A DNA stretch of 64,000 nt, taken from contig JAKOTR010000011.1 of NCBI GenBank assembly GCA_029776225.1, positions 62,001 to 126,000 on the forward strand, given 5' to 3'. This document shows positions 1 through 8,315 of this stretch, in pieces (positions within the stretch are counted from its first letter, which is position 1; every line of letters starts with the position of its first letter). The translations under genes were made by a program, and so were the position numbers. The notes beneath the pieces are model-generated. The model had not been told where the DNA came from and searched no databases. It worked only from the letters and a program-made list of their open reading frames with translations. The DNA is from Acidobacteriota bacterium. GTDB lineage: Bacteria > Acidobacteriota > Terriglobia > Bryobacterales > Bryobacteraceae.

Positions 1-473
1 CCGATGCGGCCCATGCCGAAGATGCCGAGCGTCTTGTGATGCACGTCGTGGCCGGCAAGCAGATCGATGCTCCAGCGGCGCCATTGACCGGAGCGCAGGA
101 AGTGATCTGCCTCGACGATGCGGCGCGCGGCGGCCAGCAGCAGCGCGAAGGCGAGGTCGGCGGTCGTGTCCGTCAGGACGTCCGGCGTGTTCGTCACCAT
201 GATCCCGCAGCGGGTGGCGGCGGCGACATCGATGTTGTCGTAACCGACGCCGACGTGCGCGATAAAACGGACGCCCTGGAACTGCGCCAGCCGCTCCGCG
301 GTCAACTTATCGGTGAGCTGGCTGACGATGCCCTGCTTGCCGCAGCTCCGCCGCAGAAGCTCCTCCGGCGGGAGCCCGTCGTCGGAATCGATGTATTCGA
401 CTTCCGCGTGGCGGCGCAACAGCTCGATCGCTTCGGGAAAAACACGTTTGGTAACCAGTACAGCGGGCTTCAT
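1..473 (-). CDS. D-isomer-specific 2-hydroxyacid dehydrogenase, N-terminal part (runs off left edge)
   Basis: Translation of the minus strand from the ATG at 473 gives 157 residues that read as the N-terminal catalytic domain of a D-2-hydroxyacid dehydrogenase (SerA / glyoxylate reductase family), an NAD(P)-dependent cytosolic oxidoreductase. Visible family hallmarks are the VGVGYDNIDV segment, the TNTPDVLTDTTADLAFAL stretch and, at the very edge, TLGIFGMGRIG, the start of the Rossmann GxGxxG nucleotide-binding loop. The catalytic Arg, Glu and His lie beyond the window. A good ribosome-binding site (AGGAG) precedes the ATG by about 5 nt. Substrate (3-phosphoglycerate, glyoxylate or hydroxypyruvate) cannot be decided from this half; no ACT domain can be checked. 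Confidence 0.88.
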   Translation of the reverse strand, partial: MKPAVLVTKRVFPEAIELLRRHAEVEYIDSDDGLPPEELLRRSCGKQGIVSQLTDKLTAERLAQFQGVRFIAHVGVGYDNIDVAAATRCGIMVTNTPDVLTDTTADLAFALLLAAARRIVEADHFLRSGQWRRWSIDLLAGHDVHHKTLGIFGMGRI

Positions 474-569
474 GATCTCCTAAAAATCCTAACAATGGGC
501 GTTTTGCGGCATCCGCGCCAGCTCCAGTCGAGCGGGCTTCGTGATCTCCCAAACATCTTACAATAGGGC
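462..569. repeat. imperfect direct repeat of a translation-start region
   Basis: Two 39-bp copies, 462-500 and 531-569, share about 33 of 39 positions. The first copy holds the ribosome-binding site, ATG and first codons of the minus-strand dehydrogenase. The second, upstream for that gene, has the same layout but its ATG is changed to ACG. It looks like a local duplication whose upstream copy lost its start codon. Confidence 0.75.
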
Positions 570-581
570 ACTGGTATCTCA

Positions 582-1253
582 ATGAAGAAGCGTATAGTAG
601 TGGCGATTGATGGGCCGGCGGGCGCGGGGAAGAGCACCATTGCGCGCCGCGTGGCCGAGAGACTCGGGTTCGTCTACATCGATACAGGCGCGATGTACCG
701 CGCGGTGGCGCTCAAGGCGCTGCGCAGCGGAGTGGATCTCGGCGACGCGGAGCGGCTCGAACAAATCGCGCGGGGAGCACGCATCGCTTTTGAGCCGGGA
801 AGCTCGCGCGTGTTGCTGGACGGCGAGGACGTGACGCAGGCGATCCGCGCGCCCGAGATATCGCCGGCGGCCTCGCGCGTATCGGTGTTTCCCGGAGTGC
901 GGCGCGCTATGGTCGAGTTGCAGCGGCAAATGGGCGCATCCGAAAGCGTTGTGATGGAGGGGCGCGACATCGGCTCGGTGGTCTTTCCGGACGCGGAGGT
1001 GAAGATCTTTTTGGATGCGGACCCCGCCGTCCGGGCGGCGCGGCGTATCCGCGAGCTGGAGGAGAAAGGCCAGAAGCTCGATCCCGCGGAAGTGGAGCGC
1101 GAGATCCGAGAGCGCGACCTGCGGGATAGCACCCGTGCGGATTCCCCCCTGGTGCGCGCGCCCGGAGCGGTGGTGATCGATACAACACCCATGAGCATCG
1201 AGCAGGTCGAGCAAGCTATTCTGAATGTCATACAGGAGCGCATTATCCCGTGA
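582..1253 (+). CDS. cmk: cytidylate kinase
   Basis: Cytosolic (d)CMP kinase, phosphorylating CMP and dCMP with ATP for nucleotide synthesis. At 223 residues it has the normal length. The P-loop GPAGAGKST sits at residues 11-19, followed by the CMP-kinase signature IDTGAMYRAV (33-42) and the later VVMEGRDIGSVVFPDA segment around residue 125 with its conserved Arg-Asp pair. The ATG at 582 has no convincing Shine-Dalgarno sequence; a TACAAT -10-like hexamer lies at 559-564, so the leader may be very short. The stop overlaps the GTG start of lysC by 4 nt (GTGA), so both are probably translated together. Confidence 0.96.
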   Translation: MKKRIVVAIDGPAGAGKSTIARRVAERLGFVYIDTGAMYRAVALKALRSGVDLGDAERLEQIARGARIAFEPGSSRVLLDGEDVTQAIRAPEISPAASRVSVFPGVRRAMVELQRQMGASESVVMEGRDIGSVVFPDAEVKIFLDADPAVRAARRIRELEEKGQKLDPAEVEREIRERDLRDSTRADSPLVRAPGAVVIDTTPMSIEQVEQAILNVIQERIIP

Positions 1254-2698
1254 AAGACTTGCTGATCATGAAATTCGGCGGCACGAGCGTAGGCTCGGCG
1301 GAGCGGATTCGTGCGGCCGCGGCGATTTCGGCCGAGCAGCGGCAGAAGCGCCCGACGGCGATCGTTGTTTCGGCCATGTCGAAGGTGACCGACCTGCTGC
1401 TGGAGGCGCTGCGGCGCGCCGAGGCGGGCGACAAGCCCGGACTCGAATCCGATATCGAGAAGCTGCGGGCGCGGCACGTCGAGACCTGCCACGAACTGCT
1501 GCCGGCCGGCGTCCGGGAGCCCGTGCTGGCCGAAGTGCACAAGCTGATCGGCGAGTTCGAGCGCATCGCAAACGGCATTTACATGCTGGGCGAGGCGCCC
1601 CCGCGTTCCACGGACGAAGCGGTGGCGATTGGGGAGCGGCTGTCGGTGCTGTTGCTGGCAGCATATCTGCAGCACACGGGAACACGGGCCGTTGCCGTGA
1701 ACGCAGCCTCGATCATTGTGACTGATGCGGTGTTCGGCAACGCGACGCCATTAATGGAGCCGACGCGCGAAAAGGCGCGCGCGAAGCTGCTGCCGTTGCT
1801 GGAAGAGGGCGTGCTTCCGGTGGTGACCGGGTTTAACGGCGCAACCGCCGACGGCAGACCCACTACATTGGGCCGCGGCGGCTCGGACTTTTCGGCAGCA
1901 ATTCTGGCTTCCGTGCTCGACGCCACCGAGCTTTGGATCTGGACCGACGTCGACGGCATCATGACGGCCGACCCCCGGCTGGTGCCGGACTGCGCGGTGC
2001 TGGAAGAGGTCACCTATCGCGAGGCGGCGGAGCTGGCCTACAACGGCGCGAAGGTGCTTCACCCGCGGACGCTGGCGCCCCTCATGGAAAAGCAGATTCC
2101 CGTCTGGAGCAAGAACAGCTTCGCTCCTGAGAAGCCCGGGACGAAGATCGTGCCGCGTATCGAGGCGTCCTGCGGCGCGCGCGCGGTCACCTCGCTATCG
2201 AACGTCGCGCTGATCTCCATCGAGCCGGCCAACAGCGTGATCAACGGCACGGAAGTGATGGGGCGCGCCCTTGAAGGGTTGGGCCGGGCAAACATCGAAG
2301 TTCTGGCGGTTTCCAGCTCCTCCTACCGCCAGAGCTTCTGTTTCCTGGTGCGCGACCGCGAGCTGCCGGCCGCGATCGAAAGCCTTGAGACGACCCTGGC
2401 GCTGGAACTGGCTCACGGCTATCTGAAGCCGCTCGATGTGGACGATAACGTAGGGCTGCTGGCGGTGGTCGGCGAAGGCATGCGAGGCACGCCGGGGCTG
2501 GCGGGGCGCATCTTTACGGCGATTTCGCGGGAGCAGGTCAACATCATCGCCATCGCGCAGGGCTCCAGCGAGCTCACCATCGCGGTGGTGGTGCGCAGAG
2601 ACGGGCTGGAAAAGGCCGTGCGCGCGGTCCACGCCGAATCGCGGATGGGCGAGCACGCGCGGCGAAGCCGCGGGGCCGAATATGGCGGTTCGCACTGA
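1250..2698 (+). CDS. lysC: aspartate kinase
   Basis: Aspartokinase, the ATP-dependent first step from aspartate to lysine, threonine and methionine. The protein is 482 residues, typical of monofunctional enzymes. The kinase signature KFGGTSVGS is at residues 8-16, the GFNGATADGRPTTLGRGGSD loop near residue 200, and the C-terminal third carries ACT-type regulatory domains (VGLLAVVGEGMRGTPG and IIAIAQGSSELTIAVVV), so feedback inhibition by lysine or threonine is expected. The GTG start overlaps the cmk stop (GTGA); an internal ATG at 1268 is an alternative but would shorten the first beta strand. Its 3' end overlaps uxaE by 17 nt, an odd partnership of amino-acid synthesis and uronate catabolism. 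Confidence 0.95.
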   Translation: MKDLLIMKFGGTSVGSAERIRAAAAISAEQRQKRPTAIVVSAMSKVTDLLLEALRRAEAGDKPGLESDIEKLRARHVETCHELLPAGVREPVLAEVHKLIGEFERIANGIYMLGEAPPRSTDEAVAIGERLSVLLLAAYLQHTGTRAVAVNAASIIVTDAVFGNATPLMEPTREKARAKLLPLLEEGVLPVVTGFNGATADGRPTTLGRGGSDFSAAILASVLDATELWIWTDVDGIMTADPRLVPDCAVLEEVTYREAAELAYNGAKVLHPRTLAPLMEKQIPVWSKNSFAPEKPGTKIVPRIEASCGARAVTSLSNVALISIEPANSVINGTEVMGRALEGLGRANIEVLAVSSSSYRQSFCFLVRDRELPAAIESLETTLALELAHGYLKPLDVDDNVGLLAVVGEGMRGTPGLAGRIFTAISREQVNIIAIAQGSSELTIAVVVRRDGLEKAVRAVHAESRMGEHARRSRGAEYGGSH

Positions 2699-3965
2699 TG
2701 CTTCCGGTTTGCGGCTGGGAAAGTACTCGCTGGGCGTGGGCGACCGCTTTGCCCAGCAGGCCCGGGCGCAGTTGCGGGCCTGCATCGAGGCGGCGGCCGC
2801 CGGCATAGAAATCATCCCCGTCTGGAACAAGTCCAACCGCGAGCACAACATCGTCGGCTCCGAGCCGGCCGGCGTTCGCGAAGCCGCTGAGGCGGCGGTG
2901 CGCGAGCTGGGTTGGAAGTTTCCCTTTCACGTGGATGCCGACCACATCGGCCTGCAAACGGTGGACCAGTTTCTGGAGTCGAGCGACTTCTTCACCCTGG
3001 ACGTGGCGGACGCCATCGGGCGCGCAGCCGAACCGGCCGAGGTGGAGGCGTTCGCCGCCCGGCATCCGGAACTGTGCGGCACGATCGAGCTGGAGGGCAT
3101 TGCGGAGCCGCTCACCCTTACCCGCGAAGACGCTATGTGCGCGGCGGAGAAGTATTTGGGCGCGGTGCGAGAGGCCGGCCGCATCTACCGTCACATCGCT
3201 GAGCGCAAAGGGACGGGCACGTTCATCACCGAGGTTTCGATGGACGAATCGGACGCCCCTCAGACGCCGCCGGAGCTGCTGGTGATTCTGGCCGCGATCT
3301 CCGATGAGGGCATTCCGGCGCAGACAATCGCGCCGAAATTCTCCGGCCGGTTCAACAAGGGCGTCGATTACGTGGGCGCGCCGGAGCAGTTCGAGCGGGA
3401 GTTCCGCGCCGATGTCGCGGTGATCGCGCACGCCGTGGCGCGTTTCGGGTTGCCGGATAACCTGAAGCTCAGCGTGCACACCGGCAGCGACAAGTTTTCG
3501 ATCTATCCGGCGATCCGGCGCGTGCTCGAAGAATCCGGCGCGGGCGTGCACCTGAAGACCGCCGGAACCACCTGGCTCGAAGAGCTGATCGGACTGGCGG
3601 AGGCGGGAGGAGAAGCGCTGGACCTCGCCAAGGAAGTCTATCGCGGCGCGTATGAGCGCCGTTCCGAGCTCTGCGGGCCGTACGCGGCGGTCATCGATAT
3701 CGACGCCGCGCGCCTGCCTTCGCCCGGAGCCGTAGCGGGATGGTCTTCCGAACAGTTTGCCGCTGCGCTGCGGCACGATCCGGCGTGCCCGGATTTCAAC
3801 CCGCACTTCCGGCAGTTGCTGCACGTGGGATACAAGATCGCGGCTGAAATGGGCAGCCGCTATTTGGAAATGCTGCGCGCCGCCGAGGAGCCGGTTTCGC
3901 GCAACGTGACCTACAACCTGTACCAGCGCCACATCCGGCCGCTGTTTCCCAGGACTTTGCATTAA
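2682..3965 (+). CDS. uxaE: tagaturonate/fructuronate epimerase (UxaE family)
   Basis: Reads as a member of the UxaE family, the metal-dependent epimerase first assigned in Thermotoga maritima that converts D-tagaturonate to D-fructuronate in galacturonate catabolism, bypassing the UxaB/UxaA branch. Family landmarks include HVDADH (residues 83-88), EVSMDES, IAPKFSGRFNKGVDY, SVHTGSDKFSIYP near residue 266 and HLKTAGTTWLEE near 290; the His and Asp residues in these are the likely metal and catalytic ligands. The ATG at 2682 lies inside the end of lysC (17-nt overlap). uxaC follows after only 5 nt, which supports the assignment because UxaC supplies tagaturonate from galacturonate. No uronate transporter, mannonate branch or regulator is visible nearby. 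Confidence 0.85.
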   Translation: MAVRTDASGLRLGKYSLGVGDRFAQQARAQLRACIEAAAAGIEIIPVWNKSNREHNIVGSEPAGVREAAEAAVRELGWKFPFHVDADHIGLQTVDQFLESSDFFTLDVADAIGRAAEPAEVEAFAARHPELCGTIELEGIAEPLTLTREDAMCAAEKYLGAVREAGRIYRHIAERKGTGTFITEVSMDESDAPQTPPELLVILAAISDEGIPAQTIAPKFSGRFNKGVDYVGAPEQFEREFRADVAVIAHAVARFGLPDNLKLSVHTGSDKFSIYPAIRRVLEESGAGVHLKTAGTTWLEELIGLAEAGGEALDLAKEVYRGAYERRSELCGPYAAVIDIDAARLPSPGAVAGWSSEQFAAALRHDPACPDFNPHFRQLLHVGYKIAAEMGSRYLEMLRAAEEPVSRNVTYNLYQRHIRPLFPRTLH

Positions 3966-3970
3966 CAGCC

Positions 3971-5374
3971 ATGGCTTTCATTCACGACGATTTCTTGCTG
4001 ACGAACGCGACGGCGCGGCGGCTGTATCACAAGTACGCCGAGCCTCAACCGATTCTCGACTACCATTGCCACCTCCCGCCGAAGGACGTGGCGGAGAACC
4101 GCTGTTTCGCCAACCTGTTCGAGATCTGGCTGGAGGGCGACCACTATAAGTGGCGCGCCATGCGCGCGAACGGGTGCGAGGAGCGGCTCTGCACGGGCGA
4201 TGCGACGCCCTACGAAAAATTCCTCGCTTGGGCCGCCACGGTGCCCAAGACCCTGCGGAATCCGCTGTACCACTGGACCCACCTGGAGCTCAAGCGCTAC
4301 TTCGGCATCGACGAGCTTTTGGACGAAACGACCGCGAGGCGCATCTGGAACACGGCTAACGACCTGCTGGCCGGAGAAGAACTGCGGGCGCAGGCCATCC
4401 TCCGGAAGTTCCGCGTAAAGGCACTCTGCACCACCGACGACCCGGCCGACGACCTCACCTGGCACGCGAAGATCCGCGATTCCGGCCTGGGGACGCGCGT
4501 TTATCCCACCTTCCGCCCGGACAAGGCGTTTTCCGTGGACCAGCCCGAGGTGTTCAATCCGTGGGTGGACCGGCTGGCCGCTGCCGCGGATGTCGACATT
4601 TCGAATTTCCAGCAGCTGCTGGACGCCTTGAAGCTCCGGCACGATTACTTCCACGAGATGGGCGGGCGGCTCTCCGACCACGGTCTCAACCAATGCTATG
4701 CGGACTTCTGTTCGCAGGACGAGGCCGCCCGGATCTTCGACTGCGCGCGGAGCGGCAAAGCCGCTTCAGCCGAGGAGCAGCGCAAATTCGCCAGCTTCCT
4801 CATGCTTTTCTTCGGCGCGCTGGATGCGGAAAAGGGCTGGACCAAGCAGTTGCACCTCGGCGCCCGCCGCAACAACAACACACGCGCCTTCCGCCAGCTC
4901 GGACCGGACAAGGGCTTCGATTCCATCGGCGACTGGCCGCAGGTTGACGCGCTGGCGGCGTACCTGGACCGCCTGGAGCAGGAGAACGCCCTTCCGAAAG
5001 TCATCATCTACAACCTGAACCCGGCGGACAACTACGCGATGGCCACCATGATCGGAAACTTCCAGGATGGCCGGACCGCAGGAAAGATCCAGTACGGAAG
5101 CGGCTGGTGGTTCCTCGATCAGAAGGAAGGAATGGAGTGGCAGATCAACGCGCTCTCCAATTGCGGGCTGCTTTCCCGCTTCATTGGCATGCTGACGGAT
5201 TCGCGGTCGTTCATGTCCTATCCCCGGCACGAATATTTCCGCCGCGTGCTGTGCAACCTGATCGGACGCGACATCGAAAACGGCGAGATTCCCGATTCCG
5301 ACGAGCTGGTCGGGCCGATGATTGAAGACATCTGTTACGGAAACGCGAAACGGTATCTGGGGCTGGAACTCTAG
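3971..5374 (+). CDS. uxaC: glucuronate (uronate) isomerase
   Basis: UxaC, an amidohydrolase-superfamily isomerase that interconverts D-glucuronate and D-fructuronate, and D-galacturonate and D-tagaturonate, in the cytosol. At 467 residues the length is standard. The N-terminal metal motif HCHLPP is at residues 32-37, and typical UxaC segments follow: YHWTHLELKRYFGI, CTTDDPADDL, VYPTFRPDKAF and the C-terminal SYPRHEYFRRVLCNLIG. It sits 5 nt downstream of uxaE, so the pair forms a compact module taking galacturonate to fructuronate. The next steps (UxuB, UxuA, KdgK, KdgA) are not in this window. Confidence 0.97.
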   Translation: MAFIHDDFLLTNATARRLYHKYAEPQPILDYHCHLPPKDVAENRCFANLFEIWLEGDHYKWRAMRANGCEERLCTGDATPYEKFLAWAATVPKTLRNPLYHWTHLELKRYFGIDELLDETTARRIWNTANDLLAGEELRAQAILRKFRVKALCTTDDPADDLTWHAKIRDSGLGTRVYPTFRPDKAFSVDQPEVFNPWVDRLAAAADVDISNFQQLLDALKLRHDYFHEMGGRLSDHGLNQCYADFCSQDEAARIFDCARSGKAASAEEQRKFASFLMLFFGALDAEKGWTKQLHLGARRNNNTRAFRQLGPDKGFDSIGDWPQVDALAAYLDRLEQENALPKVIIYNLNPADNYAMATMIGNFQDGRTAGKIQYGSGWWFLDQKEGMEWQINALSNCGLLSRFIGMLTDSRSFMSYPRHEYFRRVLCNLIGRDIENGEIPDSDELVGPMIEDICYGNAKRYLGLEL

Positions 5375-5389
5375 CCCGGGAGTGTGAAT

Positions 5390-6289
5390 ATGAGCGCTTT
5401 TCTTAAGCGGGTTGCGCAAGGTGATGTTCTTGTCTTCGACGGGGCGATGGGCACCCTTCTGCATTCCAGGGGGTTGCAGGCGGGCGAATGTCCCGAATCC
5501 TGGTGCGTTTCGCATCCGGACGTGGTCAAATCGATCGCAGAAGCCTACATCGCCTCCGGGTCCGACGTCGTCACCACCAACTCGTTCGGAAGCAATTCCT
5601 TCAAGCTGGCCTCGTACGGGCTCGCCGGCAAGGTCCGGGAGTTCAACCGCGCGGCGGCGTCGCTGGCGAAAGAGGCCGTGGGCAACGGCGGCTTTGTGGC
5701 CGGCTCAATCGGGCCGACCGGACAGATCGTCGTGGACGAAGGCGGCGACGTCACGCCGGAGCAGCTTTACGAGGCCTATCGGGAGCAGGCCGTGGCGCTC
5801 GCCGAGGGCGGGGCGGACGCCATCTGTGTGGAGACGATGTCCTCGCTCGCCGAAGCGCTCGAGGCCATCAGGGCCGCCAAAGAAGCCACCTCGCTCCCGG
5901 TGATCTGCACATTCACGTTCGAAGCGGGGAAGACAGGCTTCCGCACGATGATGGGTTTGAAGCCGGACCGCGCCGCCCGAGAGGCCGCAGCGGCGGGCGC
6001 CGATATCGTCGGTACGAACTGCGGCAACGGCATCGCGAACATGATCGAGATCGTGCGGCAGATGCGCGCGGCGGCGCCGGAAACGCCGATCCTGGCTCAG
6101 CCCAATGCCGGCGCGCCCGTGATTGAGGGAGGCAAGACGGTTTTCAAGGAAACTCCCGAGTATATGGCGTCGCGCGTGGCCGAACTGATTGAGGCGGGGG
6201 CCAACCTGGTCGGCGGCTGCTGCGGCACCACGCCGGATCACATCGCGGCGATCGCCGCGGCGGTGCGCAGCATTCCCCGGGTCCGGTGA
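5390..6289 (+). CDS. homocysteine S-methyltransferase family protein
   Basis: Single-domain homocysteine S-methyltransferase (Pfam S-methyl_trans), equivalent to the N-terminal homocysteine module of MetH and to MmuM/BHMT. It begins with the VFDGAMGTLL barrel strand, and the three zinc-ligand cysteines are present in GTNCGNG (near residue 209) and GGCCGTT (near 274), so it should be able to bind zinc and homocysteine. There is no cobalamin or folate domain, so the methyl donor (S-methylmethionine, betaine or a partner corrinoid protein) is open. I place the start at the ATG 5390, 7 nt after a GGGAG box, rather than at the in-frame GTG 5384, which would overlap that box. Last gene of the cmk-led run. 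Confidence 0.9.
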   Translation: MSAFLKRVAQGDVLVFDGAMGTLLHSRGLQAGECPESWCVSHPDVVKSIAEAYIASGSDVVTTNSFGSNSFKLASYGLAGKVREFNRAAASLAKEAVGNGGFVAGSIGPTGQIVVDEGGDVTPEQLYEAYREQAVALAEGGADAICVETMSSLAEALEAIRAAKEATSLPVICTFTFEAGKTGFRTMMGLKPDRAAREAAAAGADIVGTNCGNGIANMIEIVRQMRAAAPETPILAQPNAGAPVIEGGKTVFKETPEYMASRVAELIEAGANLVGGCCGTTPDHIAAIAAAVRSIPRVR

Positions 6290-6352
6290 TCGCGCTGGGT
6301 TGTCCGCCGGAAGCGTAAACGCAAAGGGGACATGCCTGGGTGACCGCGGCCT

Positions 6353-6997
6353 TCAGCTATTAGCAGCCAGCGCACAGGGCGCTTCGATCCGAAACACCGC
6401 GCCGCTAGCGTCCTCGCGGTTGGCGGCCGAAATCGATCCGCCGTTTTGCTTCACGATGGATTCGGCGATATGCAGCCCGAGGCCGGAGCATTCCGGCTTT
6501 GTCGAGAAGCCGGGCTCAAAAATCCGCTCCAGGTCTTCGCAGGGGATTCCCGGACCGCAATCCAAGATCGTGATCTCGACGTGAGGGCCCGCCCGGCAAG
6601 CCTGGATCGTCACGGCGCCGCCTTTGGGCATCGCCTGGCCGGCGTTGATCAGCAGGTTCACGATCGCGCGCTCCCAGGCGGTCGAGGAGCCGCGGATGTG
6701 CAGGCCGGGTTCGCACTTGCAGTGCACCTCCAGGTCGCAGTCCTGCGCCCGCAGCGCGTCCGTCGCGACCTTCACCGCGCTTTCCAGCATCTCGTTTACG
6801 CTCACCGCCGCCCCGCGGGATTCAGCGAAACCGCCCAGAATGCGCTGGCCAAGCCGGGCATTCCGCTGCAACAGCTCGGCCAGCGAGGCCCATCGCGGGT
6901 CGGATTCCAGAAGCTCGGCCGCGTCGAGAATCGTGTTGAAGACGTTATTGAGATCGTGTACCAGACCGTGGAAAGCGAGGTCCGCTTGCGCCTTCAT
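6353..6997 (-). CDS. minimal sensor-less histidine kinase
   Basis: A 214-residue soluble histidine kinase consisting only of a dimerisation/phosphoacceptor helix pair and an HATPase_c domain. The H box is FHGLVHDLNN with the likely phosphoacceptor His14; the N box NLLINAGQAM is at 114-123, G1 DCGPGIP at 146-152, the F box around 160 and G2 SGLGL at 171-175, so ATP binding looks intact. There is no transmembrane, PAS or GAF sensing region. The start codon overlaps the aroA stop (ATGA), an unusual coupling of a kinase to shikimate synthesis. No receiver-domain partner is encoded in this window, so its phosphotransfer target is unknown. Confidence 0.88.
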   Translation of the reverse strand: MKAQADLAFHGLVHDLNNVFNTILDAAELLESDPRWASLAELLQRNARLGQRILGGFAESRGAAVSVNEMLESAVKVATDALRAQDCDLEVHCKCEPGLHIRGSSTAWERAIVNLLINAGQAMPKGGAVTIQACRAGPHVEITILDCGPGIPCEDLERIFEPGFSTKPECSGLGLHIAESIVKQNGGSISAANREDASGAVFRIEAPCALAANS

Positions 6998-8274
6998 TGG
7001 GTGATGTCAGAGAGTATACGGAAAAACTCGGGAAAAGACACGCCCGCCGCCTCCGCTCCCGCGATCAGCGATTCTCCGGGCGCTGCGAGCGCGGCGACGG
7101 CGAACGCCATCGCGATGCGGTGATCGCCGAAGGAATCAAGTTCGGCGGGCCGGAAGCGCTGGTTTCCGGGCACGTGGAAGCCGTCGGGCAGCGTCTCGAT
7201 CTGGATTCCCATGCGCGCGAGGTTTTCCGCGACGGTCGCGATGCGGTCGGATTCCTTCACCCGGAGTTCGGCGGCGTCGCGCACCGTCAGCCCGTTCTCG
7301 CTCACCGCCCCGAGAACGGCCAGCACCGGGATCTCGTCGATCAGCGCGGCCGTCATGCCCTTCTCGATCACGCCGCCGCGCGTTTTCGAATGACGCACCT
7401 CGAGGTCGCCGACCGGTTCGCCCGCCGCCAGCCTCAGGCCGCCGATCTTAATGTCGGCGCCCATCGAAACCAGGAAATCCAGCAGCGCCGAACGGGTGGG
7501 GTTCAACCCGACGTTCTCAATCCGCAGCGCGGAGCCGGGAACCAGCAGCGCGGCAACCAGAAAGAAGGCGGCTGAGGACAAATCGCCGGGGACTTCCAGT
7601 TGACGTCCTTCGAGGCGCGGCCGGCCCCGCAACCGGATTTCTTGCCCGCGCACTTCGATTTCCGCGCCGAACTCCCGCAGGGCAACCTCGGTGTGGTCGC
7701 GCGTGCGCACCGGTTCGCGCACGACGGTGATGCCGTCCGCATACAAACCGGCAAACAGCACGCAGGTCTTCACCTGCGCGCTGGCAACCGGCAGGGTGTA
7801 ATCGATCGGCTTCAGGCGGGCCGGGCGGATCTCAAGCGGAGGGTAGCGCCCCTCCCGCGCCGCGATACAGGCGCCCATGGCCTCCAGCGGCCGCATGATG
7901 CGGTCCATCGGGCGGCGCGAGAGCGAATCGTCCCCCGTGATGCGGCTGGGAAACGGCTGCGCGGCCAGAATTCCCGAGAGCATGCGGATGGTCGAGCCGG
8001 AGTTGCCCGCATCCAGCGTCGAGGCGGGCTCCTGCAGCCCGTCCAGCCCCCGGCCCCGGACGGTTACGTCGTTCCCCTCCTGGGAAATCTCAACTCCGAG
8101 CGCGCGCAGCGCACCCAGCGTATAGGCGCAATCCGCACCCGTCGAGTAGTTGCGGATCTGGCTGGCGCCGTCGGCGACGGCCGCCAGCATGGCGTACCGG
8201 TGAGAGATGGATTTATCGCCCGGAAGTCGTACTACGCCGCTGAGACGAGCGGCGGGTGTAATTCGCGCCGTCAT
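6994..8274 (-). CDS. aroA: 3-phosphoshikimate 1-carboxyvinyltransferase (EPSP synthase)
   Basis: EPSP synthase joins shikimate-3-phosphate and phosphoenolpyruvate on the way to chorismate and aromatic amino acids. The 426-residue length is normal. Substrate-binding motifs are visible: GDKSISHR (19-26), LDAGNSGSTIRMLSG near residue 92, RPMDRIMRPL near 126, and the late ELRVKESDRI and FGDHRIAMA segments. An inverted repeat overlapping the start codon and a TAGAAT hexamer 12 nt upstream suggest its own promoter. It lies between a winged-helix regulator and a histidine kinase on the same strand, overlapping the kinase gene by 4 nt. Confidence 0.97.
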   Translation of the reverse strand: MTARITPAARLSGVVRLPGDKSISHRYAMLAAVADGASQIRNYSTGADCAYTLGALRALGVEISQEGNDVTVRGRGLDGLQEPASTLDAGNSGSTIRMLSGILAAQPFPSRITGDDSLSRRPMDRIMRPLEAMGACIAAREGRYPPLEIRPARLKPIDYTLPVASAQVKTCVLFAGLYADGITVVREPVRTRDHTEVALREFGAEIEVRGQEIRLRGRPRLEGRQLEVPGDLSSAAFFLVAALLVPGSALRIENVGLNPTRSALLDFLVSMGADIKIGGLRLAAGEPVGDLEVRHSKTRGGVIEKGMTAALIDEIPVLAVLGAVSENGLTVRDAAELRVKESDRIATVAENLARMGIQIETLPDGFHVPGNQRFRPAELDSFGDHRIAMAFAVAALAAPGESLIAGAEAAGVSFPEFFRILSDITQ

Positions 8275-8292
8275 GGGGAAATCCCCATTCTA
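8274..8292 (-). promoter_or_regulatory. aroA start-site palindrome and -10-like hexamer
   Basis: The 14-bp inverted repeat TGGGGATTTCCCCA (8274-8287, minus strand) ends in the first base of the aroA ATG, and TAGAAT (8287-8292) abuts it upstream. A transcript starting about 7 nt after that hexamer would begin within the palindrome, giving an almost leaderless mRNA. The palindrome could be an operator or could hide the start codon; neither is proven. Confidence 0.45.
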
Positions 8293-8315
8293 GCGCGCGT
8301 ATGCCCGGACCGCCC

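Noticed and set aside
36-566. Plus-strand open frame of 176 codons at the left edge
   Set aside because: The minus strand encodes a recognisable D-2-hydroxyacid dehydrogenase over the same bases; the plus frame has no family features.
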